From positions 1 through 64,000 of the forward strand of contig JARROA010000005.1 in the NCBI GenBank assembly GCA_037384425.1: a stretch of DNA of 64,000 nt, given 5' to 3'. The position numbers were made by a program, and so were the translations under genes. This stretch comes from Thiodiazotropha sp037384425. Lineage in GTDB: Bacteria; Pseudomonadota; Gammaproteobacteria; Chromatiales; Chromatiaceae. The notes beneath the pieces were generated by a model. That model was not told the DNA's origin. It did not search any database and saw nothing but the letters and a program-made list of their open reading frames with translations. Below, in pieces: positions 43,708-52,486 of the stretch (within the stretch, counting starts at the first letter, position 1; each line of letters starts with the position of its first letter).

Positions 43708-45196
43708 ACACAGACAAAAAGTCCCAAAAGGGATAGTCCAGCTGCTTCAGGACCCGGGTGAAATGCCCCTTCTGATCAGGCGGCACCTGGATCCCCATCA
43801 ACACCCTGCCATAGGCCGCACCGTGATTGCGGTAGTGGAAGAGACTTATATTCCAGGATTTCCCAAGCTGAGTTAAAAAGTAGAGCAAGGCCCCCGGGCG
43901 CTCTGGAAATTCAAAACGGACCAGATTCTCATCCTCCACTCCACGTGCGTGCCCACCCACCATGTAGCGGATATGCAGCTTTGCGGTCTCATTGTCGGTC
44001 ATATCCACGATGGAATAATCCTTGTCCCGAAACCGCGACAGCAACGCCAGACGCTCATCGTCTCCACCGGACAACTCGACACCGACGAAAATCTGCGCCA
44101 CCGAGGAGTCGCTGTAGCGATAGTTGAACTCGGTAATGCTGCGCTTGCCAATCAGACGGCAGAATTGCAGAAAACTGCCCGGGCGCTCCGGAATCTGTAC
44201 CGCAAACAGCGCTTCACGGCGCTCGCCGAACTCAGCCCGCTCCGCCACGTGCCGCAGGCGATCGAAGTTGATATTCGCACCACTGTTGATGGCGATCAGC
44301 GACTTGTCCTGCAGCTTATGCTGCTTGATATAGCGTTTCATGCCCGCCACCGACAGCGCGCCCGCCGGCTCGGCGGTGGCTCGGGTATCGTCGAATATAT
44401 CCTTGATCGCGGCACAGATCTCGTCTGTGCTGACCAAAACCACCTCATCAACCACCTTGCGCGCAAGACGGAAGGTCTCCTTGCCGACCTGTCTGACCGC
44501 GACACCATCGGCGAAGATGCCCACCTGCTTCAGTTTCACACGACGCTTCGCTTGCAGTGCGCTATAGAGGGAAGGCGCATCGACCGGTTCCACGCCGATC
44601 ACCTTCACGGAGGGGTAGACATACTTCAAATAGGCACCGACCCCGGCGATCAAGCCACCGCCACCCACCGGCACGAATACCGCATCGGGAGCAGCGCGGT
44701 GCTGCCGCACCAGTTCCATACCGATCGTGCCCTGGCCCGCGATGACATCCGGGTCGTCAAACGGATGGATATAGGTCAGCCCCTGCTCGCTCGCCAGCTC
44801 CTGTGAACGGGCGTAGGCATCGTCATAGGAATCACCCACCAACACGATCCTTGCACCCAGATTACGCACGGACTGGACCTTGATCGGCGGCGTGGTCTTG
44901 GGCATTACGATCAGAGCCTGAATCTTCAACTTGTGGGCGGCCAGGGCGACACCCTGCGCATGGTTTCCCGCCGAAGCCGCGATGACCCCCCTCTCCCGGG
45001 CCTCATCAGACAGATTGACGATCTTGTTGTAGGCACCGCGCAATTTGAAAGAGAAGACCGGTTGCAGATCCTCCCGCTTCAGATAGACCTGGTTTTCAAG
45101 GCGTTTTGACAAAACCGCAGCATGATCCAGCGGCGTCTCACGGGCCACGTCGTAGACGCGGGCACGGAGGATCTTTTCTATGTAGCGTTGAGGCAT
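43403..45196 (-). CDS. ilvA: Threonine ammonia-lyase with aberrant C-terminal extension
   Basis: Biosynthetic threonine deaminase, which makes 2-oxobutanoate for isoleucine. The PLP lysine is in FKLRGAYNK near residue 60, SAGNHAQG follows, then the glycine loop PVGGGGL, and two ACT-like regulatory domains extend to about residue 490. Homology stops at LDYPFWD (residue 492, base 43721). The last dozen family residues and the stop are missing. The frame runs on for 105 codons into the antisense of the histone-like gene, encoding a repeated SSWGRPFSWLP pattern, and stops at 43403. I start at ATG 45196. The core enzyme is secure; the tail is abnormal. Confidence 0.88.
   Translation of the reverse strand: MPQRYIEKILRARVYDVARETPLDHAAVLSKRLENQVYLKREDLQPVFSFKLRGAYNKIVNLSDEARERGVIAASAGNHAQGVALAAHKLKIQALIVMPKTTPPIKVQSVRNLGARIVLVGDSYDDAYARSQELASEQGLTYIHPFDDPDVIAGQGTIGMELVRQHRAAPDAVFVPVGGGGLIAGVGAYLKYVYPSVKVIGVEPVDAPSLYSALQAKRRVKLKQVGIFADGVAVRQVGKETFRLARKVVDEVVLVSTDEICAAIKDIFDDTRATAEPAGALSVAGMKRYIKQHKLQDKSLIAINSGANINFDRLRHVAERAEFGERREALFAVQIPERPGSFLQFCRLIGKRSITEFNYRYSDSSVAQIFVGVELSGGDDERLALLSRFRDKDYSIVDMTDNETAKLHIRYMVGGHARGVEDENLVRFEFPERPGALLYFLTQLGKSWNISLFHYRNHGAAYGRVLMGIQVPPDQKGHFTRVLKQLDYPFWDFLSVFKRFSSSAELPCAAWPGSSWQLSSWERPFSWLPSSWGRPFSWLPSSWGRPFSWLPSSWGRPFSWLPSSWEQPFSWLPSSWEQPFSWLPSSWEQPFSWLPSS
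43429..43659 (+). repeat. 33-base tandem repeat, seven units
   Basis: Seven head-to-tail 33-base units inside the histone-like gene, each encoding AAPKKK(V/A)AKKK, with only a few third-base and Val/Ala changes. Because the unit is a multiple of three, the antisense frame stays open through all of it, which is why the ilvA frame can pass through. Confidence 0.9.
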
Positions 45197-45455
45197 GAAA
45201 CCATCCCGATAGCATTTACACGGTAGTGACTGACAACATCCCACCGCCTGGGTATTATTACGCACACTTGGATGAAACCGAATAGATTCATAAGAAAAAG
45301 CCGCAAATGACTACGAATCATTGCGACTGACCTTCAGCGTGATGGGCCACTGTTGCATTCATCTGCGCTGGGTGGCATTCATTTACGACTTTGTCTTATC
45401 AGCCAAAGTACCATTCATTCATGACCGAGCGGCAATTACTTAAGTCTGTTTATCG
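45197..45455. other. Region between ilvA and the rpiA-linked repeat, no gene seen
   Basis: About 260 AT-richer bases that would hold the ilvA promoter on the - strand. I find no gene. A GGCAATTACTTAAG at 45431 resembles GGCACTTACTTAAG at 62461, another non-coding spot, so mobile-element debris is possible. Confidence 0.4.
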
Positions 45456-45510
45456 GTGCGGCAAGCCGCACCCTACCCGGAATTAAACCGTAGGGTGCGG
45501 CTTGCCGCAC
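45456..45510. repeat. Palindromic dispersed repeat (GTAGGGTGCGGC family)
   Basis: Perfect inverted repeat with 21-base arms (45456-45476 and 45490-45510) around the spacer CCGGAATTAAACC. Each arm contains its own hairpin, GTGCGGCAAGCCGCAC. The right arm abuts the first recognisable rpiA codon. A single hairpin of the same family is at 49195-49212, a variant GGTGGGGCCCAGCCCCACC is at 58460, and a partial copy is at 30228. Confidence 0.88.
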
Positions 45511-45511
45511 G

Positions 45512-46165
45512 GCAGACGAACTCAAACAACAGGCGGCAAAGGCGGCCCTGGACTATGTCAAAGGCGGCGTCATCGGCGTCGGCACCGGCTCGACGGTCAA
45601 CCATTTCATCGACTACCTGGCCACCATCAAGGGCCGTATCGAAGGTACGGTCTCCAGCTCGGATGCCTCTACCGAGCGCCTGAAAGGCCATGGCATCCCC
45701 GTGCTCGATCTCAACGCCACCGGCGAGCTGGAGGTCTACATCGATGGCGCCGACGAATCGGACCACTACCTCAACCTGATCAAGGGCGGCGGCGGCGCGC
45801 TGACCCGCGAGAAGATCATCGCCGGCGCCAGCAAGCAGTTCGTCTGCATCGCCGACGAGAGCAAGCTGGTGGATATTCTCGGCAACTTTCCCCTGCCGGT
45901 GGAGGTCATCCCCATGGCCCGCAGCCATGTGGCGCGTCAGCTGGTCAAGCTGGGCGGAACCCCCGTTTGGCGCGAGAACTTCGTCACCGACAACGGCAAC
46001 CTGATACTCGATGTGCACAACATGGAGATCATGAAACCGATGGAGATGGAGCAGAAGATCAACGCCATCGCCGGCGTGGTCACCACCGGCATCTTTGCCC
46101 TGCGCGGGGCCGACGTGCTGATTCTGGGCACCGAATCGGGGCCAAAGACGGTATTGCCGAAATAG
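45512..46165 (+). pseudogene. rpiA: Ribose-5-phosphate isomerase A lacking a start codon
   Basis: 217 codons match RpiA from its second or third residue to the end: VGTGST, SSSDAST, DGADE, KGGGGALTREKI with the active-site residues, and the end GTESGPKTVLPK. The family's initiating Met is gone. In its place is the dispersed palindrome, and the frame runs back only through ACG and other sense codons to a TAG at 45491. The nearest in-frame alternative start is CTG 45548, which would drop 12 residues. The rest of the frame is intact, so the loss is recent or a non-standard start is used. Divergent from ilvA, as in many relatives. Confidence 0.8.
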
Positions 46166-46193
46166 TCCGTCCAAATCGGACGGTATATCGAGT

Positions 46194-46275
46194 GTAGCCT
46201 GGATGGAGCAACGCGAAATCCAGGATTAGCCGCAGTCACACCATCCCGGATTTCACTTCGTTGCATCCGGGCTAC
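46194..46275. repeat. Inverted dispersed repeat (GTAGCCTGGATG family)
   Basis: An 82-base element that begins GTAGCCTGGATGGAGCAACG and ends with the near-complement CGTTGCATCCGGGCTAC. The inner part (AAATCCAGG and GGATTTCACTT) also pairs. A relative is at 58502-58582. It separates the intact rpiA 3' end from a decayed second copy of that end. Confidence 0.85.
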
Positions 46276-46276
46276 T

Positions 46277-46320
46277 TACTGGGCACCGAGACCGGGCCGA
46301 AACGGTCTATCCCAAGTAAA
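46277..46320 (+). pseudogene. Decayed second copy of the rpiA 3' end
   Basis: CTGGGCACCGAGACCGGGCC and the following bases to TAA match the last 14 codons of rpiA. With one base restored after CCGAAA it reads LGTETGPKTVYPK-stop, against LGTESGPKTVLPK-stop in the gene. It lies directly after the dispersed repeat, 110 bases past the intact end. Confidence 0.7.
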
Positions 46321-46520
46321 TCCCACCCCACGGCAACCGAAGCTGTCTCACAGATGGCTTCGGTCGGCCTCACCAAGTTGTGCGGTTTAGCTTTCCGTTT
46401 GAACACCAGCTAACGCCTCAGTGTTCTTTGCTGAAAATAGGCTCCAAGGCAACCTTGGACCTGATGCACCAATGAGCCGTCTTAACAGATGGTTACGCCT
46501 CTCAGAGGTACTGCAGGCAC
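46321..46520. other. Non-coding stretch after rpiA remnant
   Basis: About 200 bases with one hairpin (CCGAAGC and GCTTCGG around 46338-46364) and no gene that I can support. The hairpin has no U tract. Confidence 0.4.
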
Positions 46521-46548
46521 AAAAAACGGGGCCCGAAGGCCCCGTTTT
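46521..46548 (-). terminator. Rho-independent terminator of the porin gene
   Basis: Stem ACGGGGCC/GGCCCCGT with loop CGAA (46526-46545), and an A run at 46521-46526 that becomes a U tract on the - strand. It lies 26 bases past the porin stop. Confidence 0.88.
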
Positions 46549-46573
46549 CACTTCAGTCATTGTCAAGCGACAA

Positions 46574-47620
46574 TTAGAAGTTGTGCACCAGACCGAACAT
46601 CATGACGTCAGAAGACATACCGCCGGTGAAATCTTCCTCGTAGGCGCTGTAGGAAGCATAGGCACTGGTACGCTTGCTGAAGCTGTGCTCATAGCCAACG
46701 GTCATCTGATCGGTATCGGTGTCGACACTGGGCACAGTGGCACTCAGAGTGATGTTGGGGTTGAAGCCAGCGATCAGGTCGCCAATTCTCAGGACAGGCG
46801 CATCAGCCATGACGTACTGAGCCTTGATCTTGTCGTTGGGGGTGAAGTTGAAGGAGCCGCTCACACCGATAGCATCGGAGTTGTCGAGACCGGTGATATC
46901 CGGATCGAAGCTGTTGTACATCACGCCAGCCTGCCAGCCGTTACCCATCCAGACGAAAGTACCGCGGATCTCTTTCGGAGATGCGTCCACAGCGGTGCCC
47001 AGGTCATAGCCGTTGTAGGCCAGAGCAGCATAGATCGGGCCGTTCGAATACATACCTGCGATGGAGTAGTGATCGGCGATACCGGTCAGATCGAGACCAG
47101 GCTGCTCACCAGCAACGGCGGCACCAACGAAGGTCAGGCCACCCATGGAGGGAGAGACGTAGGCCAGCACGTTACCGACGCGGTCGTCGCCAGGGATCAG
47201 GCCGGCGATATCACCACCCTTCACACCGGTGTAGTTCTGATCGGGGAAGACGTCGAACTTGCCCTGGGACATTTTCATCGGGGTGTCGTGACGGCCCGCG
47301 AGGAAGGTACCGAAGCCACCGGCCAGACCGATGAACTGGTTACGATTGTTCAGGGTGCTGCCTGCATCCGGGTTCACCTGGAACTCGAACTGGTAGACAG
47401 CGGTCAGACCGCCGCCCAGATCTTCGCTGCCCTTGATACCGAAACGTGAGAAGACGCTGTCGGTGGACCAGACGTCCTGATCATCAGTGGCGGGATTTCC
47501 GTCGTCGATGTCGGTGTTGACAACAGCAAAGTGAGCCTTGCCGTACAGGGTAGCGTCAGCCATGGCGGCAACAGGTGCGACCAGAGCAGCGGCGATTGCC
47601 AGAGAGAGTACTTTTTTCAT
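46574..47620 (-). CDS. Gram-negative general porin
   Basis: Outer-membrane porin of 348 residues, likely a 16-stranded trimeric barrel for small hydrophilic solutes. The signal peptide ends AMA with the mature start DATLYGKAH, the classic opening of the Porin_4/OmpC-like group. The RFGIKGSEDLGGGLTAVYQFEF and NRNQFIGLAGGFGTFLAGRHDTP segments are family hallmarks. The last residue is Phe (LVHNF), as needed for Bam. GGAG lies eight bases before the ATG. It has its own promoter and terminator. Confidence 0.94.
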   Translation of the reverse strand: MKKVLSLAIAAALVAPVAAMADATLYGKAHFAVVNTDIDDGNPATDDQDVWSTDSVFSRFGIKGSEDLGGGLTAVYQFEFQVNPDAGSTLNNRNQFIGLAGGFGTFLAGRHDTPMKMSQGKFDVFPDQNYTGVKGGDIAGLIPGDDRVGNVLAYVSPSMGGLTFVGAAVAGEQPGLDLTGIADHYSIAGMYSNGPIYAALAYNGYDLGTAVDASPKEIRGTFVWMGNGWQAGVMYNSFDPDITGLDNSDAIGVSGSFNFTPNDKIKAQYVMADAPVLRIGDLIAGFNPNITLSATVPSVDTDTDQMTVGYEHSFSKRTSAYASYSAYEEDFTGGMSSDVMMFGLVHNF

Positions 47621-48068
47621 TGAGTGAGCTCCAATGAGTGGTTGAGTAGAATTTGACTACGTTGCAAATACTAGACAACACAATACCCCTTTGCAAGCAA
47701 AAATTTTGTAAAAAAGATACATTTTTTCTTGTGTGACAAAAAAACAACACAGCAAAAAACCACAACGCGATCACTGAATATCAGTAGGTTACAAGAATAA
47801 CCTCGAAACCAATTAATAACTTAGCTACAGCGCAACTTATTTCAGTCATTACTGTTGCACATTTCTCTCATATATTTTTTCAAACAACAGCGGAGATCAT
47901 TTAGAAAAATTTCATCTAGCATACAGTCGGTTACGCCAACCTTTTTGACTTATGCATAAGCTCTCTTGCTGAACTATTCCGTCAGCTTGGGTGTTTCACT
48001 CTTTCATGTACGCACAGAAGAGCACGCTTCGGGCAGGCCCCGGTTATGATGCGGGCGAGAAAATCGAT
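47621..48068. other. AT-rich intergenic region upstream of the porin gene
   Basis: 448 bases of low-GC DNA between the porin start and the amgK 3' end, with many A and T runs. Apart from the porin promoter I see no gene or clear structure. Porin leaders often carry regulator sites or an antisense RNA target, but none can be named here. Confidence 0.5.
47668..47696 (-). promoter_or_regulatory. Sigma70 promoter of the porin gene
   Basis: TTGCAA and TAGTAT, 17 bases apart on the - strand, four and five of six matches to consensus. The -10 box is about 47 bases before the ATG, leaving a leader of roughly 40 bases with the GGAG site. Confidence 0.65.
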
Positions 48069-49064
48069 TCAGAGATTTCGGCGTGCCAACGCCGGCAGAA
48101 CCTTTGACCGGATCAGTCGCACCAGCCCATCCAGCAGCGGATAGCGCTGATTCAAAGGCGAGATGTAGCCCAGGGTTCTGGGAATATCCTTCAGGTAGCC
48201 CGGCTTGCCGTCTCGCCGGTTCAAGCGGGCGAAGATTCCACTCGCCTTGAGATGGCGTTGCACCCCCATGAGGTCGAACCAGGACTGGAACTGATGTTCG
48301 TGCTCGTCGTGCAGCACTCCCGACTGGACGGCGAGTTCGAAATAGCCTTGCACCCAGGCCTCGACCTGCTGATCCGGCCAGCTGATGTAACAGTCACGCA
48401 GCAGAGAGACCAGATCGTAGGTGACCGGCCCGATGACGGCGTCCTGAAAATCGAGAATACCGGGATTGTGACTCGGAGTGACCATCAGGTTGCGTGAATG
48501 GAAGTCCCGGTGCACGCAGACCTGGGGCTGTTGCAGCGCATTGTCCGCCAGGGCGGTGAAGGTGGTATCCAGCATCCCGTGCTCGTCCGGGCTCAGGCTC
48601 AGGGAGAGTTCACGCCCGACAAGCCATTCGCGGAACAGCTCCATCTCCCGCATCAGCAGTGCGCGGTCATAGGCGGGCAATCCCTCTCTCGGACCACAGG
48701 CCTGAATCGTCACCAGCGCGCCAAGGGCGTCGCCGTAGAGGCGCTCCACCGTATCGGCATCGAGTCGATCGAGATAGAGCACAGAGCCCAGGTCCCCGAG
48801 CAGAAGAAAGCCCTTGGCGTGCTCCTCGGCGTGGATATGCGGGACGTTCAGCCCGATGGCTTCGAAGCTTCGCGCCACTTTCAGAAACGGCTCCAGCGCC
48901 TCCTTCTCGGGCGGGGCATCCATGGCTATGTAGCTACAGTCACCGGTGGTGACGCGGAAGTAGCGTCGAAAGCTGGCATCGCCTGAAGCGGGTTCGATCT
49001 GGTATTCACCGATCATGGGCAAAGAGGCGAGCCAACTTTTCAGCGCCTCGATTCGTTGGGGCAT
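48069..49064 (-). CDS. amgK: N-acetylmuramate/N-acetylglucosamine kinase (AmgK-like)
   Basis: Aminoglycoside-phosphotransferase-fold kinase (331 residues). The catalytic loop HRDFHSRNLM and the metal-binding LDFQDAVIG are intact, and the amino terminus SGDASFRRYFRV is the AmgK-type nucleotide loop. AmgK phosphorylates MurNAc at C1, and MurU then makes UDP-MurNAc, bypassing de novo synthesis and giving fosfomycin tolerance in Pseudomonas. There amgK and murU sit side by side next to lptD. Here amgK is still on the lptD side, but an RND pump lies between and murU is 36 kb away. Confidence 0.85.
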   Translation of the reverse strand: MPQRIEALKSWLASLPMIGEYQIEPASGDASFRRYFRVTTGDCSYIAMDAPPEKEALEPFLKVARSFEAIGLNVPHIHAEEHAKGFLLLGDLGSVLYLDRLDADTVERLYGDALGALVTIQACGPREGLPAYDRALLMREMELFREWLVGRELSLSLSPDEHGMLDTTFTALADNALQQPQVCVHRDFHSRNLMVTPSHNPGILDFQDAVIGPVTYDLVSLLRDCYISWPDQQVEAWVQGYFELAVQSGVLHDEHEHQFQSWFDLMGVQRHLKASGIFARLNRRDGKPGYLKDIPRTLGYISPLNQRYPLLDGLVRLIRSKVLPALARRNL

Positions 49065-49194
49065 GGACGTTACCTTATGGCCTGGGTTCCGCTGAACGGC
49101 GGATTAGTATACCCCATCCTTTTTATTTGGCAGCGCCTGAGACAGTATAAAAACAGCCCATCAGGCTGCCGGGTAAGTCTGAAAAGTGATTCAT

Positions 49195-49246
49195 GGTGCG
49201 GCTTGCCGCACCGTTATTATCATTCAAACCGTTACTATCATTCAAG
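49195..49246. repeat. Dispersed hairpin plus 18-base tandem duplication
   Basis: GGTGCGGCTTGCCGCACC (49195-49212) is one hairpin of the GTAGGGTGCGGC family. It runs directly into two copies of an 18-base unit, CCGTTATTATCATTCAAA and CCGTTACTATCATTCAAG (49211-49246), which differ at two positions. It lies in the 281-base gap between amgK and the RND pump. Confidence 0.8.
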
Positions 49247-49345
49247 CGCATGCAGCAGGACAGGGCCCCACCAAATTCATCATTCTTAATGATGAGTCGA
49301 CCACCAAGCTCATCGGTAACCTAGAGTAGCGAGCCTCCCAGGCCT

Positions 49346-52300
49346 TCACCCCGTCTCCTTCACCGGTTGACCGCGTTGTGTCGACAACTGCGAACGCACC
49401 CACTCCCGCAGATCGTCCGCGATCAGATAGAAGCAGGGCAAGGCCAGCAGTATCAGCAGGGTCGCGAACAGCAGACCGAAACCCAGACTCACCGCCATGG
49501 GGGAGAGAAAGGCGGTCTGTCCAGTGGCGAAGAAGATCAGTGGCGAGATGCCGAGAAAGGTGGTGGCGCTGGTCAGCAGGATCGGCCGGATACGCACCCG
49601 CCCGGCCTCCACCAGGGCGTCCTTGCGCTCCCAGCCCTCGCGACGCAGGCGTTTGGCGAAGTCGATCAGGATCAGGGAGTCATTGACCACGATACCGGTG
49701 AGGGCGAGAAAACCGATCAGTGACAGAAACTGCAAATGGTAGCCGAACAGCACATGGCCGATGATCACACCGATGGCGCCAAACGGAATGGCGAACATCA
49801 CCACCAACGGATCGAGCAGCGATTTGAACAGGGCGGCGAGAATAAAAAAGATGATCGCCAGGGCGATGACCATCGCCCGCTTCATGCCGGCCATCGACTC
49901 CTCCGCCTTCTTCTTCTCGCCGAGGAAGATCAGCTTCTGCCCCTGCGGCAGGGTCGTGAACTTCTGCTTGACCCGCTCCAGCACTTCGTTGGGAGTGACG
50001 ATATTGGAATCCACCTCCGCCGTGATCGTCGCTAGCCGATCCAGGTTGCGGCGGTTGATGCTGTTGTAACCGCGCGCCTCGCGGATCTCCGCCACATCAC
50101 CGAGATAGACTGTACGCCCGTCGTCGAGGGTGATCGGCAGGCGTTCGAGGGCATCGGCATCGCGGCGCAGCTGATCGTCATAGATCAGCCTCACCGGAAT
50201 ACGCTTGTCTCGCCAGCTCACATAGGAGATCTTGAGGCCGAGAAAACCGGTACGCACCGCATCGGCCAGATCGTTTTGGCTCAAGCCGAGCTGACGCCCC
50301 CGTTCGTTGAGCTCATAGCGATACTCCAGCTTGCCCGCATCCATGTCCTGGCGCACATCGGAGACCCCCGGCATGCGGGCGATGAAGGCGCGTATCTCCT
50401 CCGCCTGATTGCTCAGGCGGTCCACCGACTCACCGACCAGCCCGATCTCCACGTCGGCACCCGCAGGCCCGCCCTGTGGACGCAGAATCGACATCCGCTG
50501 GATGCCGGGAATCTGTTGCAGCTTCTCCCGCACCTCGTCGATCACCGCTTTGGAATTGCGTTCCCTGGTCCCTTCCCAGCGGAACTGCAGGCTCACCAGC
50601 GGCGAGATCCAGCGTTCGATGAAGCCCTTGGGCTTCTGCTTCTTGAGGTCGACGATCAGCTGGATATAACGGCTGCCGAGCTTGACCCGATGGAAGTCGA
50701 TGAACATCACCCCCACGTTGGTGAGCAGGGTGTCGAGTTCATCCTCGCTCAGGGTCTCCAGCAGGGTCTGCTCCAGCTTGTCGGCCAGCCGCGAGGCGTC
50801 CTCGATGCTGTAGGTGCTGGGGGCCTCCACGTTGACGAAGAACTGGCCCACGTCCACATGCCCGAAGAGCAGAAAGGGAATGCGGGTGATGGCGAAAGCG
50901 ATGGCGATCATTAGAATGCCGACGCTCAACATCGCCACCGGATAGCGGTAGTCGAGACTCTTGCGCAGCAGCTGCGTATAGCGGCGGTTGAGCGCCGACC
51001 AGTCGATGCGCCCGGGCTTGCGCTGCCGCGCCGCACGCAGGAACTCCTTTGCGTGGGAGGGCAATACGCCGAAGGCCTCCAGCAGCGAGCCCATCAACGA
51101 GGCGCTGACCACCACCGGGATCACCGAGATGAAGGCCCCCATGGTGCCGCCGATGGCAAACATGGGCATAAAGGCGGCGATGGTGGTGGTGGTCGACGCC
51201 ACCACCGGCCAGTAGACCTCTTTGGTGCCGAGCAGGGCCGCCCCATGGGGTTGCTCCCCCAGTTCCAGATGACGATAGATGTTCTCGTTGACGATGATGG
51301 CGTCGTCGACGATCAGGCCGAGCGCGATGAGGAAGGCGAACAGGGAGACCATGTTGATGCTGTAGCCCAGCATGTAGAGCGTGATTACGGCCACCAGGAA
51401 GGAGACCGGAATCCCCAGGGCCGTGATGAAGGCGACCCGGAAGTTGAGCATCAGGTAGAGCGACAGCAGCACCAGGGTGAGACCGACGATGCCGGAGGAC
51501 TTGACCGTCTCCAGGCGGTTCTTCACATAGACCGAGAGGTCGCTGAACAGCCCCAGTCTGACCCCCGCCGGCAGGTTCTGCTGGCGCTCGGCCACATAGT
51601 CACGCACCAGCCGCGCCACCTCGATGGTGGAGGCCTGGCCGGTCTTGTTGATGGTGAGGTTGACCGAGGGCTTGCCGTTGAAGCGGCCTAGGGTCAGCGC
51701 CTCCTCCAGGCGCAAGTCGACCCGGGCCAGATCGCCCAGCCGCAACTGCCCTCCATTGTCGTTGCTGCGCAGCACGATATCGGCCATCTGCTCCGGATCG
51801 GGCGGCACCCCCATACCGCGCAGACGGATATCCCCTCCGCTCGATTTCAGGGTGCCGCCGGGCAGGTCGCGCAGGTTCTGCCGCAGGGCGCGGGCGACCT
51901 GGTTGAGCGAGACCTGGCGCGCCGCCAGCACCTGGGGGTCGACCTCCACCCAGACCTCCCACTCACGATCGCCGGCCACCCCCACCGAGGCAACGCCCGG
52001 GAGCTGGATCAACTCGTCCTCGATGCGCTCTGCAATGGCATAGAGCTCACCCCGGGCGATGGCACCGAAGAGGCTTACCGAGATTACCGGGAAACGGGTC
52101 TCCAGCCGCGCCAATTCCGGCTCCTCCGCCTCCTGCGGCAGGTCGTCGACCTGATCGAGGGCGGTGCGCACCTTGCGCATGAAGTCGTCCACGTCGGCGC
52201 CGCTCTTGAGCTCGATGAGGATGCTGGAAAGCCCTTCGTTGCTGGTGGAGCTGATGACATCGATGTCGGCCAGACCGTCCAGCTCCTGCTCGATGGGCAG

Positions 52301-52486
52301 GCTCACCTGGCGCTCCACCTCTTCCGGCGAAGCCCCCTCGAATACGGTCTTGATGCTGACCTTGTCCTGCTCCACCACCGGGAACATCTCCTGCGGCATG
52401 GCGTACCAGGAGAGCACACCGGCCAGCAGCACGATCACCAGCAGCAGGTTGACGACCAGCGGGTTGCGGATGGAGAAATCGATCAA
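49346..52486 (-). CDS. RND-family efflux transporter permease
   Basis: Inner-membrane proton-driven pump of 1046 residues, AcrB/MdtB-like by length. Twelve membrane helices and two large periplasmic loops are expected. The proton-relay aspartates are in LIALGLIVDDAIIVNENI near residue 395. The amino terminus IDFSIRNPLVVNLLLV and the PEVEQD/SPEEVERQV segments are typical. The start is TTG 52486, overlapping the adaptor stop by four bases. No outer-membrane TolC gene is adjacent, so the pump probably uses a shared channel. Substrates are unknown. Confidence 0.92.
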   Translation of the reverse strand: MIDFSIRNPLVVNLLLVIVLLAGVLSWYAMPQEMFPVVEQDKVSIKTVFEGASPEEVERQVSLPIEQELDGLADIDVISSTSNEGLSSILIELKSGADVDDFMRKVRTALDQVDDLPQEAEEPELARLETRFPVISVSLFGAIARGELYAIAERIEDELIQLPGVASVGVAGDREWEVWVEVDPQVLAARQVSLNQVARALRQNLRDLPGGTLKSSGGDIRLRGMGVPPDPEQMADIVLRSNDNGGQLRLGDLARVDLRLEEALTLGRFNGKPSVNLTINKTGQASTIEVARLVRDYVAERQQNLPAGVRLGLFSDLSVYVKNRLETVKSSGIVGLTLVLLSLYLMLNFRVAFITALGIPVSFLVAVITLYMLGYSINMVSLFAFLIALGLIVDDAIIVNENIYRHLELGEQPHGAALLGTKEVYWPVVASTTTTIAAFMPMFAIGGTMGAFISVIPVVVSASLMGSLLEAFGVLPSHAKEFLRAARQRKPGRIDWSALNRRYTQLLRKSLDYRYPVAMLSVGILMIAIAFAITRIPFLLFGHVDVGQFFVNVEAPSTYSIEDASRLADKLEQTLLETLSEDELDTLLTNVGVMFIDFHRVKLGSRYIQLIVDLKKQKPKGFIERWISPLVSLQFRWEGTRERNSKAVIDEVREKLQQIPGIQRMSILRPQGGPAGADVEIGLVGESVDRLSNQAEEIRAFIARMPGVSDVRQDMDAGKLEYRYELNERGRQLGLSQNDLADAVRTGFLGLKISYVSWRDKRIPVRLIYDDQLRRDADALERLPITLDDGRTVYLGDVAEIREARGYNSINRRNLDRLATITAEVDSNIVTPNEVLERVKQKFTTLPQGQKLIFLGEKKKAEESMAGMKRAMVIALAIIFFILAALFKSLLDPLVVMFAIPFGAIGVIIGHVLFGYHLQFLSLIGFLALTGIVVNDSLILIDFAKRLRREGWERKDALVEAGRVRIRPILLTSATTFLGISPLIFFATGQTAFLSPMAVSLGFGLLFATLLILLALPCFYLIADDLREWVRSQLSTQRGQPVKETG

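Noticed and set aside
46166..46183. Short hairpin CCGTCC/GGACGG after rpiA as a terminator
   Set aside because: Six-pair stem with no U tract on either strand; too weak to call.
47556..47774. Small - strand frame across the porin start and leader
   Set aside because: Overlaps the porin signal peptide in another frame and runs through AT-rich promoter DNA; no ribosome site.
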